Shown in pieces: positions 1-5,264 of a stretch of DNA of 5,346 nt. The DNA is from Candidatus Coatesiibacteriota bacterium (lineage in GTDB: Bacteria; B130-G9), in NCBI GenBank assembly GCA_016929465.1, contig JAFGIT010000122.1, positions 1 to 5,346 of the forward strand. Reading direction: 5' to 3'. Numbering within the stretch: position 1 is the first letter of the stretch; every line of letters starts with the position of its first letter. A model generated the notes under the pieces. The model was not told the DNA's origin. It did not search any database and saw only the letters and a program-made list of their open reading frames with translations. The translations under genes and the position numbers were made by a program.

Positions 1-429
1 ACCTTCGAGTTCATCTCGGAGATCGGGATGTTCGATTTCACTGTCGATGGTCTCCCCTTCGTGTCGATAACGCCGGATGACACTCGATACGGGATGGGTG
101 ACACCATCGTGATAGACATCGCCGCCGAGACATCGGCATACGCAGTGACCGGCGACATCTACATGCTGATACTCGATCCGAATGGCGTGTTCTGGACCCC
201 ATGCGGGCCGGGATTCTCCTGGACACTGGGCTTCGATCCGTTCTTGCCGGCGTTCACTCTGCCCGCCATGCTCGACATCTATTACGAGGGATTCTGGGAG
301 CTGCCGGTGACCTTCGGGTCGATCCCGTTCGGCGAAACAGGGCAGTACCATCTCTTCGCCGGTATCGCTGAACAGGGCACCTTGGATCCGTGGTCTGACA
401 TCAACATAAATGAAATTACAGTCGAGTAA
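1..429 (+). CDS. C-terminal part of a probable secreted beta-domain protein (5' end outside window)
   Basis: The reading frame is open from the first base and ends at TAA (427-429), giving 142 visible residues. The ATG at 28 is simply an internal Met, because the frame continues upstream without a stop, so the true start lies outside the window. The sequence is rich in aromatic residues, Gly, Asp, Thr and Pro and poor in Lys/Arg. Its alternating hydrophobic strands (for example around 'SITPDDTRYGMGDTIVIDI' and 'GDIYMLILDPNG') are typical of beta-sandwich domains. The pattern of strand, 'GD' turn, 'YMLILDPNG' strand and closing 'GQYHLFAGIAEQGTLDPWSD' resembles a C-terminal domain I have seen in large extracellular proteins of uncultivated bacteria; that match is from memory. 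No membrane segment or sorting signal is seen at the C terminus. Function is unknown; a surface or secreted location is inferred. It is transcribed towards the minus-strand operon and is not part of it. Confidence 0.7.
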   Translation, partial: TFEFISEIGMFDFTVDGLPFVSITPDDTRYGMGDTIVIDIAAETSAYAVTGDIYMLILDPNGVFWTPCGPGFSWTLGFDPFLPAFTLPAMLDIYYEGFWELPVTFGSIPFGETGQYHLFAGIAEQGTLDPWSDININEITVE

Positions 430-432
430 CAT

Positions 433-459
433 TTCGCCGATATATGCACAATCGGCGAG
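433..459 (+). terminator. Hairpin after the plus-strand gene, possible terminator without U-tract
   Basis: An 8-base perfect inverted repeat (TCGCCGAT at 434-441, ATCGGCGA at 451-458) encloses a 9-base loop, and one T-G wobble can extend it. It starts only four bases after the plus-strand stop codon, which fits a transcript-end or 3'-protecting hairpin. No run of T follows, so it is not a classical intrinsic terminator. Confidence 0.35.
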
Positions 460-498
460 GCGTTCGAGCAGGTTTCTGCAGTATGGTCAAACTGGATC

Positions 499-527
499 AA
501 AAGGGTGGGTCAGTTTTTGACCCACCC
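499..527 (-). terminator. Intrinsic terminator of the minus-strand operon
   Basis: A perfect 10-bp stem (503-512 with 518-527, arms GGGTGGGTCA and TGACCCACCC) encloses a 5-base loop. Read on the minus strand the stem is followed directly by TTTT (502-499), the layout of a Rho-independent terminator. It lies 64 bases beyond the stop codon of the FAD oxidoreductase, the last gene of the operon. On the plus strand the bases after the stem are CTGAGATCC, with no T-run, so it should act mainly in the minus direction. Confidence 0.8.
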
Positions 528-591
528 CTGAGATCCGGCAGATGGAAATCAAACAGCTCGACGCGAGACCCTATCCTCGCTAATCCCCATA

Positions 592-1866
592 TCAGCGGGT
601 GTGCTTGATTATTGCCCCCGCGCAGGCATTTGCGATGCTGATCGAGTTGTTCAGACTTCGGTCGTTCGGGTAGAACTGCGCCCACTCGGTCATGAAGAAG
701 CCGCATATCGGGGTCGCGGGTGGGGGTATCCTCTCGAACATACCCGGCCGGCAGACGTGCTGGGCGAAGCAATCCCTCGCGACTGCCACATCGAGCATCC
801 AGTCGTCCCTGAGCGCTGGATTGACCTTAGGTAGGTCGGCCATGATCCGCTCTCTTATGCTGTTGTCGCTCTCTGAATAGGCCTGAGAATCGACGGGGCA
901 ATACTGCGGGACATAGACCACGTGCGGCTTTGAATCACGCTTCGGGTCGAGGTTCGTGAGGTCGATAAGGCCCGCAAAAAAAATGTTCTGGTCGTTCGTG
1001 TTCAGCCAGAAGTATTTTACCAGGGGCCTCTTCAGCAGGATGATCGTGCTGACTACACCGATGTATTTCAATGAAGAGAACGGCTTCAGATAGTCGGAGA
1101 GCTCGCCGCTCGTGAGCGATGCGAGCAGGGGTATTGGGAGCGTCGATACGACGAGTTCAGCCTCGAGCTCGCCAGCGGTGGTCCTAACGCCGGTCACTTT
1201 CCCATTCTCAACTCTGATGCCGGTTACCGTCGTGCTTGGGAAAAGCTCCCCACCCAGGCGCTTTACCTCCTCGGCGAGCCTTGCCGCGAAAAAGGCAGCA
1301 CCACCCTCGAGGTAGGCAATCCTCTCCTCCTGCATTCGCTGCCTTGCACATAGCCAAGCGGCCGACACTTCGGTCGCGTATGGACCGAATTTAGCCTCGA
1401 GAAGCGGCTTCCACATCGTCTCATAGACTCGACGCCCGGCGGAGCTCTCGAGCCAAGCGGTCGCGGTCCTCTTGTCGAGCTCCTTGATATCGACGAAATG
1501 GCGCCCCTTGAAAACATTGATGGCAAATCTGAGCCTGTCGAGAAAGCAAAGCGGCGAGAATTTCAACAAATCAAGCGGTGTGGAGATTGGATGTATCCTG
1601 CGGTCGAGCTGCACCGCACGGGTGATCCCACCCCACACGAGGTGGTCCTCGATCTGGAGCTCGCTCGCAAGTGCACGGAATTCGCGCTCGCCATTGCAGA
1701 AGAAGTGGAAGTGGCGGTCCACTCCCATCCCGCCGAGTTCAATCGACGCGGCGAGCCCGCCCGTCCTATCGGAGCGCTCGACGAGCTTCACGCCGAATCC
1801 TGCCTTCAAAAGGCGATAGGCGATGGTTAGTCCTGATATTCCCGCCCCGATAATCAGAGCCTGCAT
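592..1866 (-). CDS. FAD-dependent amine-oxidase-fold oxidoreductase (protoporphyrinogen-oxidase / UDP-galactopyranose-mutase-like)
   Basis: The product is a 424-residue flavoprotein of the NAD(P)/FAD amine-oxidase superfamily. The N-terminal Rossmann dinucleotide-binding motif GAGISG is at residues 7-12. The acidic residue ending strand 2 that binds the FAD ribose is E30, and the RTGG motif follows at 34-37. The C-terminal FAD-contact segment with an acidic residue and a following helix is at about 392-415 ('MTEWAQFYPNDRSLNN'). The middle region (about 130-380) is the substrate domain, whose sequence varies between subfamilies. Length is normal for the family. There is no signal peptide or membrane anchor, so it is probably cytoplasmic or membrane-associated. 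The ATG start immediately precedes the Rossmann strand; a weak AGG lies 9 bases upstream. It is last in the operon, 41 bases after glgC and before the terminator at 499-527. Proteins of this subfamily often sit beside GT2 enzymes in surface-glycan loci, and their substrates are mostly undetermined. A sugar-nucleotide, lipid or carotenoid-type substrate is possible; I cannot choose between them. Confidence 0.85.
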   Translation of the reverse strand: MQALIIGAGISGLTIAYRLLKAGFGVKLVERSDRTGGLAASIELGGMGVDRHFHFFCNGEREFRALASELQIEDHLVWGGITRAVQLDRRIHPISTPLDLLKFSPLCFLDRLRFAINVFKGRHFVDIKELDKRTATAWLESSAGRRVYETMWKPLLEAKFGPYATEVSAAWLCARQRMQEERIAYLEGGAAFFAARLAEEVKRLGGELFPSTTVTGIRVENGKVTGVRTTAGELEAELVVSTLPIPLLASLTSGELSDYLKPFSSLKYIGVVSTIILLKRPLVKYFWLNTNDQNIFFAGLIDLTNLDPKRDSKPHVVYVPQYCPVDSQAYSESDNSIRERIMADLPKVNPALRDDWMLDVAVARDCFAQHVCRPGMFERIPPPATPICGFFMTEWAQFYPNDRSLNNSISIANACAGAIIKHTR

Positions 1867-1907
1867 TGTTGAATGCCTGTCATAAATTATCGATTTTGTG
1901 CTGCGGG

Positions 1908-3128
1908 CTAAGCCTCGATGACCGCACCTTTGGGGACCACGACGATACCCTTGCGCGTCACGCTGAAGCGTTCCCTGTCACGCGCCTCATCGAAGCCTAT
2001 CCTTGCGTTGTTCTTGACAACCACGTCTTTGTCGATAATCGCCCTTCTTATCTTGGCGTTCTTGCCTATATCTGCGGAATTCATGATGATCGAATCCGTC
2101 ACTTCCGCATAGCACTTGACGCGCACGTCGGGCGATAGGATGGAATGCTTTACGGTGGCGCCGACCACGACGCAGCCGCCGGATATCATCGAATCGAGCA
2201 CATTTCCCGTAAAGCCGATCTGCTCGTCGTCGGCGAAAACGGTCCTGGCTGGGGGATACTGCCCGTGGTAGCAGCGCACCGGCCAGAGCGGATTATACAG
2301 ATTGAAGTGAGGATTCAATTCCAGAAGGTCCATGCTAGCCTGCCAGTAGGCGTCCCTGGTCCCGATATCCTCCCAGTAGCGCGGCAAGTGGGTCTTCTCG
2401 TTGCGGAAGTTATAGACGCAGACCCTCCCCGACTTCATCATGTCGGGAATCACATTCTTCCCAAAATCGTGCTCGGTGTCCATCTCACTGTCGCGCTTAA
2501 GTGCCTCCAGAAGAAAATCGACGTTGAACAGGTACACACCCATTGAGACCAGGCAAGTGCTGTCGCTGCCGGGCATCGGCCTGGGGCACTCCGGTTTCTC
2601 CTGGAAATCAATCAGCCGGTCCTCGGAATCGATCACCGCGACCCCGAATGCTGATGCTGTCTTCACCGGCTTCTCGAGGGCAGCGAGCGTCGCCTCGGCG
2701 TGGTGCTCTTCGTGGAAGTCCAGCATCAGGCGATAGTCCATCTTGTAGATGTGGTCGCCCGAAAGCACGAAGAGGTATTTCGCCCCCGATTGCCGAATCA
2801 ACGCTATGTTCTGATAGATGGCGTCCGCCGTCCCCTGATACCAGCTGTTTCCCAGCCGCTGTTGTGCAGGAATCGGGTCTATATACTCACCCAGCTCGCG
2901 GTTATAGATGCGCCAGGCAAGGCTCAGGTGGCGGTTCAGCGAGTCGGACTTGTATTGAGTCAGGACATAGATGCGCCGCATCCCGGAATTGACGCAGTTG
3001 CTCAGCGTGAAATCGATCAGCCTGTAGATTCCGCCGAATGGGACTGCTGGCTTCGTTCGGTCCTTGGTGAGCGGATCCAAGCGTTTGCCGCGCCCCCCCG
3101 CGAGTATCATTGCCAGTGCTGATCTCAT
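1908..3128 (-). CDS. glgC: Glucose-1-phosphate adenylyltransferase (ADP-glucose pyrophosphorylase)
   Basis: The 406-residue product makes ADP-glucose and pyrophosphate from ATP and glucose 1-phosphate, the committed step of bacterial glycogen and alpha-glucan synthesis. The N-terminal nucleotidyltransferase domain starts with LAGGRGKRL at 9-17, followed by TKPAVPFGG (25-33) and IDFTLSNC (38-45). WYQGTADAI (96-104) contains Y97, equivalent to the ATP-site Tyr114 of E. coli. SGDHIYKMDY (123-132) contains D125, equivalent to catalytic Asp142. FQEKP (175-179) contains K178, equivalent to glucose-1-phosphate-binding Lys195. YWEDIGT (251-257) leads into the C-terminal left-handed beta-helix (about 295-380, hexapeptide-like repeats such as 'GATVKHSILSPDVRV'). 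It lacks the E. coli N-terminal extension. The position matching E. coli Lys39 (fructose-1,6-bisphosphate activation) appears to be D23, so allosteric control may differ. The start lies three bases after the upstream stop, so translational coupling is likely; AGAGGAA at 3147-3141 is the probable ribosome site. No glgA or glgB is visible. Confidence 0.95.
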   Translation of the reverse strand: MRSALAMILAGGRGKRLDPLTKDRTKPAVPFGGIYRLIDFTLSNCVNSGMRRIYVLTQYKSDSLNRHLSLAWRIYNRELGEYIDPIPAQQRLGNSWYQGTADAIYQNIALIRQSGAKYLFVLSGDHIYKMDYRLMLDFHEEHHAEATLAALEKPVKTASAFGVAVIDSEDRLIDFQEKPECPRPMPGSDSTCLVSMGVYLFNVDFLLEALKRDSEMDTEHDFGKNVIPDMMKSGRVCVYNFRNEKTHLPRYWEDIGTRDAYWQASMDLLELNPHFNLYNPLWPVRCYHGQYPPARTVFADDEQIGFTGNVLDSMISGGCVVVGATVKHSILSPDVRVKCYAEVTDSIIMNSADIGKNAKIRRAIIDKDVVVKNNARIGFDEARDRERFSVTRKGIVVVPKGAVIEA

Positions 3129-3131
3129 GCG

Positions 3132-3833
3132 CTACTCGACTTCCTCTGTCGTATTCTGTTCACTCGCGGCGGCCCTTTCAGCGGCCTCCTTTGCAGCTTT
3201 GAGGGCGGCTTCATACCTCTTCCTATGCTCAGCGAGCACCATGCGCAGCACGCGCTCTCCGAAGACTTGCGCGAACTTCGGCCCGCTCGCCGTGATTATC
3301 AGCCCATCGACGGTCAGGTCCTTCCCGGTGTACCTCGCACCTTCCTGGATCAATCGACCGCGCTCCGAAACGAAGACAGTCGCGTTCTTCCCCTTCAGCA
3401 CGCCGGAATACGCGAGTGTGACGGGTGCGATGCAGATGGCGGCGAGCACCTTCTCTTTGGCAACAACCTCTCTGACCAGCCGATGAACGGCCGGATCACG
3501 CCAATACTGCCGCGCCCCAACGCCGCCCACCAGAACCAGCCCATCGAGCTTATCGACGTCGATGTCTTTAACAAAAATCTCGGCATTCGCCTTGAGGCCC
3601 ATCATCCCGTCTATCGGGCCCAACCTAGTCGAAGCGACGGTCACGGTGGCATGACTCGCGAAGATCTTATATGGGAGCTCAAACTCCTCATCGCGAAAAG
3701 CGTTCGCAGGGATCAGCATTACTATCTGCGGAGGAACCTGCACAATCGTCGCCTCCGTCTCCGCGTGAGACGTTGCAGGAATTAGAGAGCACAGTCCGAT
3801 CAGGATAAATCCCAGGGCGAGAATTCTTCTCAT
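3132..3833 (-). CDS. Exported DJ-1/PfpI-family protein with charged helical C-terminal tail
   Basis: The 233-residue product opens with a signal peptide: MRR, a hydrophobic core at about 4-20, and a probable signal peptidase I cleavage after SHA (22-24). The Cys15 context does not fit a lipobox. Residues about 35-200 form a DJ-1/PfpI (class I glutamine-amidotransferase-like) domain. The nucleophile-elbow cysteine is C134 in AAICIAP (131-137), and the conserved partner glutamate is probably E50, aligned by the FxDxE pattern with Glu12 of PfpI. The residue after the cysteine is Ile rather than His, so the protease-type Cys-His arrangement of PfpI is absent. Deglycase, chaperone, redox or hydratase-like roles are all known in this superfamily. 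Residues about 201-223 are a Lys/Glu/Ala-rich helix, followed by an acidic end. Its ATG overlaps the glycosyltransferase TGA (ATGA), and GGGGG at 3848-3844 is a good ribosome site 10 bases upstream. Most family members are cytoplasmic, so export is unusual. Substrate unknown. Confidence 0.85.
   Translation of the reverse strand: MRRILALGFILIGLCSLIPATSHAETEATIVQVPPQIVMLIPANAFRDEEFELPYKIFASHATVTVASTRLGPIDGMMGLKANAEIFVKDIDVDKLDGLVLVGGVGARQYWRDPAVHRLVREVVAKEKVLAAICIAPVTLAYSGVLKGKNATVFVSERGRLIQEGARYTGKDLTVDGLIITASGPKFAQVFGERVLRMVLAEHRKRYEAALKAAKEAAERAAASEQNTTEEVE
3141..3147 (-). promoter_or_regulatory. Ribosome-binding site of glgC inside the end of the DJ-1 gene
   Basis: On the minus strand AGAGGAA (3147-3141) lies about 12 bases before the glgC ATG (3128-3126), within the last codons of the upstream gene. 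The upstream stop TAG (3134-3132) lies between this site and the start, an arrangement suited to reinitiation. Confidence 0.5.
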
Positions 3834-4804
3834 TGCTCATCATCCCCCTTTTCCGACCTCTTTCTATAGACCGTGTCAACGATGTAATACGGTCTTGCCT
3901 GAACCTCGCTGAAAATGCGTCCGATATACTCACCCATGACGCCGAGTGCGAGGAAATTTATCCCTATGAAGACGAATATAATCGCTATCGCCACGACCAC
4001 GCCATCGAGGTCGACGCCATATACGTAACGTTTGATGACGAGGTAGATTGCACCGATGAAGCCCAATAGCGAGGTAGCGACACCCAGTAAACCAACGAGC
4101 TGCAGCGGAATCGTAGAGAAACCGGTCATCAGGTTGATCGTGAGCTTTATCAACGAGAGTATTCCATACTTCGAGGAGCCGAACTTTCGCTCGCGGTGGC
4201 GGACCTTTATCTCACAGACCTTTCCGCCGGACCAGCTGATCAGCCCACTGACGTGCCTGCTCCTCTCGGTGAAGCGCATCATCCGGTTCACCACGCAACG
4301 TCGCATAGCGAGCATCGAGCAGCCGTAATCGTGCAATTTTACGCCCGTCGCCTTGCAGGTCAGCCAATTAACGCATTTCGAAGGGAATGTCCGCCAGAAA
4401 GGGTCTTTCCTGCCCTGACGCCAGCAGCGGGCCACGTCGTATCCCTCTTCGATCTTCTCCAGAAGCCGCGGGATATCGACCGGATCGTTCTGCAGGTCAG
4501 CATCGAGCAGCACGACCACATCTCCGCTCGTGTGGCTCATCCCACAAGTCGAGGCGGGGTGGTGTCCGAAATTGCGAGAAAGCCTCACCAACATCAGCCG
4601 GTCGTCCGAGTCGCATAGATCCTGTGCAAGCTCGGCCGTCCTGTCGGAGCTGCCGTCATCGACCAGGACCACCTCATAGGTCCGCCCCGTGGCGTCCAGG
4701 GCAGCAGTCAGCTCATCATATAGCTGTCCGAGCGATTCCTCTTCGTTGAACATCGGCACAACGGCCGAAATATAAACCTGCGAAGCGTCAGTCTTAGCCT
4801 GCAT
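3830..4804 (-). CDS. Family 2 glycosyltransferase, polyprenyl-phosphate sugar transferase type (DPM1/ArnC/GtrB-like)
   Basis: The 324-residue product has a GT-A catalytic domain with VVPMFNEEE (15-23), the nucleotide-binding VDDGSSDRT (48-56), RNFGHHPA (77-84) and the metal-binding DAD (101-103) inside LLDADLQNDP. The subfamily segments DYGCSMLAMRR (159-169) and RERKFGSSKYG (204-214) follow. Two membrane helices come next, at about 232-258 and 268-290, then the typical MGEYIGRIF and 'RPYYIV' end. This layout is that of enzymes moving a sugar from a nucleotide to undecaprenyl (or dolichyl) phosphate on the cytoplasmic face of the inner membrane; the sugar cannot be read from sequence. I start at ATG 4804 because GGGA (4818-4815) lies 10 bases upstream; an in-frame TTG at 4810 would add two residues but leaves only four bases after that site. 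It is first in the operon and its stop overlaps the DJ-1 gene start, so the two are probably translated together. The usual 'GHQAA' motif reads GHHPA here. Confidence 0.9.
   Translation of the reverse strand: MQAKTDASQVYISAVVPMFNEEESLGQLYDELTAALDATGRTYEVVLVDDGSSDRTAELAQDLCDSDDRLMLVRLSRNFGHHPASTCGMSHTSGDVVVLLDADLQNDPVDIPRLLEKIEEGYDVARCWRQGRKDPFWRTFPSKCVNWLTCKATGVKLHDYGCSMLAMRRCVVNRMMRFTERSRHVSGLISWSGGKVCEIKVRHRERKFGSSKYGILSLIKLTINLMTGFSTIPLQLVGLLGVATSLLGFIGAIYLVIKRYVYGVDLDGVVVAIAIIFVFIGINFLALGVMGEYIGRIFSEVQARPYYIVDTVYRKRSEKGDDEQ
3844..3850 (-). promoter_or_regulatory. Ribosome-binding site of the DJ-1/PfpI gene
   Basis: On the minus strand AAGGGGG occupies 3850-3844, 10 bases before the ATG at 3833-3831. 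It lies inside the end of the glycosyltransferase gene and fixes the start that overlaps that gene's TGA by four bases. Confidence 0.6.
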
Positions 4805-4921
4805 CCTCAAAATTTCCCGATAGTCACAGATTAAATGCCTCTATCACAACAGAATCCTACGGTAGCGCCGCGTTGGTGTCAATCGGGCGAACGGGGGAAA
4901 AAGGGGAAGGCCAGTATCGGA

Positions 4922-4943
4922 TTGGTTTGCGGTGGCCTGACAC
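4922..4943. repeat. 22-bp direct repeat, module B copy 1
   Basis: These 22 bases (starting TTGGTTTGCGG, ending CCTGACAC) are identical to 5078-5099. In this copy the palindrome formed by copy 2 is imperfect, because AGCGCA follows in place of CGCA. Confidence 0.9.
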
Positions 4944-4950
4944 AGCGCAA

Positions 4951-4967
4951 ATTGCGGATTGCGGATT
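4951..4967. repeat. Short tandem heptamer ATTGCGG
   Basis: ATTGCGG occurs twice in tandem (4951-4957, 4958-4964), followed by ATTG. The corresponding place in module C copy 2 has one heptamer only, so the number varies between copies, as in replication slippage. Confidence 0.8.
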
Positions 4968-5024
4968 GTCGGCTTGACGGCGGCGTAGGGATGGGCTTTC
5001 TGGCCTGTCCAAGCGACGTGGGGA
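4958..5024. repeat. 67-bp direct repeat, module C copy 1
   Basis: These 67 bases are identical to 5107-5173, offset 149 bases. The unit starts ATTGCGGATTGTCGG and ends GACGTGGGGA. Perfect identity implies recent duplication or conversion. Its last eight bases overlap the start of module A2. Confidence 0.95.
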
Positions 5025-5055
5025 GAAGGGAAAAAGGGGAAAGGCCAGTAATCGG
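5017..5055. repeat. 39-bp direct repeat, module A copy 2 (with diverged copy A1 at 4895-4920)
   Basis: These 39 bases are identical to 5226-5264. The core is a purine run (GGGAAAAAGGGG) followed by AAAGGCCAGTAATCGG. A third copy at 4895-4920 differs by single-base losses of A (GGGGAAGGCC, CAGTATCGG). Confidence 0.95.
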
Positions 5056-5058
5056 AGT

Positions 5059-5076
5059 GCGGCGAGCTCTCGCCGC
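5059..5076. repeat. Palindrome between modules A2 and B2
   Basis: GCGGCGAG (5059-5066) and CTCGCCGC (5069-5076) are perfect inverted arms with two central bases, foldable as a 7-bp stem with a 4-base loop. It is absent between A1 and B1, so it is a separable element of the mosaic. Confidence 0.85.
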
Positions 5077-5077
5077 T

Positions 5078-5103
5078 TTGGTTTGCGGTGGCCTGACACC
5101 GCA
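5078..5103. repeat. Module B copy 2, containing a 7-bp palindrome
   Basis: The first 22 bases repeat 4922-4943. TGCGGTG (5084-5090) and CACCGCA (5097-5103) form a perfect 7-bp stem around the 6-base loop GCCTGA. No T-run follows on either strand, so it does not look like an intrinsic terminator. Confidence 0.85.
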
Positions 5104-5106
5104 TCT

Positions 5107-5173
5107 ATTGCGGATTGTCGGCTTGACGGCGGCGTAGGGATGGGCTTTCTGGCCTGTCCAAGCGACGTGGGGA
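5107..5173. repeat. 67-bp direct repeat, module C copy 2
   Basis: This copy is identical to 4958-5024. After it the order of modules changes: copy 1 runs directly into module A, whereas here about 50 bases with a palindrome and a diverged second copy of the C tail are interposed. Confidence 0.95.
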
Positions 5174-5182
5174 TAAGTCTTT

Positions 5183-5201
5183 CATGGGCTGGAAGCCCAT
5201 G
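5183..5201. repeat. Palindrome CATGGGCT / AGCCCATG
   Basis: Perfect 8-base arms (5183-5190 and 5194-5201) lie around GGA. It sits in the roughly 40 bases (5174-5212) inserted between module C2 and the diverged C tail. I have an impression of having seen this palindrome dispersed in planctomycete-like genomes, but cannot verify it here. Confidence 0.8.
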
Positions 5202-5225
5202 CCACTGAACAGCCTGTTTAGGCGG

Positions 5226-5264
5226 CGTGGGGAGAAGGGAAAAAGGGGAAAGGCCAGTAATCGG
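5226..5264. repeat. 39-bp direct repeat, module A copy 3, joined to the group II intron end
   Basis: This copy is identical to 5017-5055. Its last five bases (5260-5264, ATCGG) overlap the proposed intron 3' end; beyond 5264 it diverges from copy 2, which goes on into the palindrome at 5059-5076. Confidence 0.9.

Larger units (their letters stand above)
4805..5259. other. Non-coding region built of repeated modules
   Basis: No convincing gene lies here. Open frames cross the region on both strands, but they run straight through the duplicated modules and have low-complexity Arg/Pro-rich translations, so I treat them as chance. From left to right it holds: a short operon leader (4805-4890); module A1 (4895-4920); module B1 (4922-4943); a heptamer run (4951-4967); module C1 (4958-5024); A2 (5017-5055); a palindrome (5059-5076); B2 (5078-5099); C2 (5107-5173); a second palindrome (5183-5201); a diverged C tail (5213-5233); and A3 (from 5226). 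The operon promoter should lie in or to the right of the leader, but I see no strong -35/-10 pair. Confidence 0.65.

Noticed and set aside
503-527. Bidirectional terminator serving both convergent genes
   Set aside because: Only the minus-strand side has a T-run after the stem. The plus strand continues with CTGAGATCC, so plus-strand termination there is not supported.
2700-3122. A 140-codon plus-strand open frame opposite glgC
   Set aside because: It is antisense to the highly conserved N-terminal half of GlgC and is explained by codon bias of that gene.
3225-3785. A 186-codon open frame on the plus strand opposite the DJ-1/PfpI gene
   Set aside because: It is fully antisense to a gene with clear family motifs, its translation shows no recognisable domain, and long antisense frames are common in GC-rich coding DNA.
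4802-4810. TTG at 4810 as start of the glycosyltransferase
   Set aside because: The only plausible ribosome site, GGGA at 4818-4815, is just four bases from that TTG but ten bases from the ATG at 4804, so the ATG is preferred.
4820-4849. Possible sigma-70 promoter for the operon on the minus strand (TTGTGA at 4849-4844, GACTAT at 4825-4820, 18-base spacer)
   Set aside because: The -10 match is poor (three of six) and the better TTTAAT at 4835-4830 is only eight bases from the -35 candidate, so I do not claim it as a feature.
4895-5264. CRISPR array
   Set aside because: The repeats are of different lengths (22, 39 and 67 bases), in unequal spacing, with large shared stretches in place of unique spacers, and no cas gene is present.
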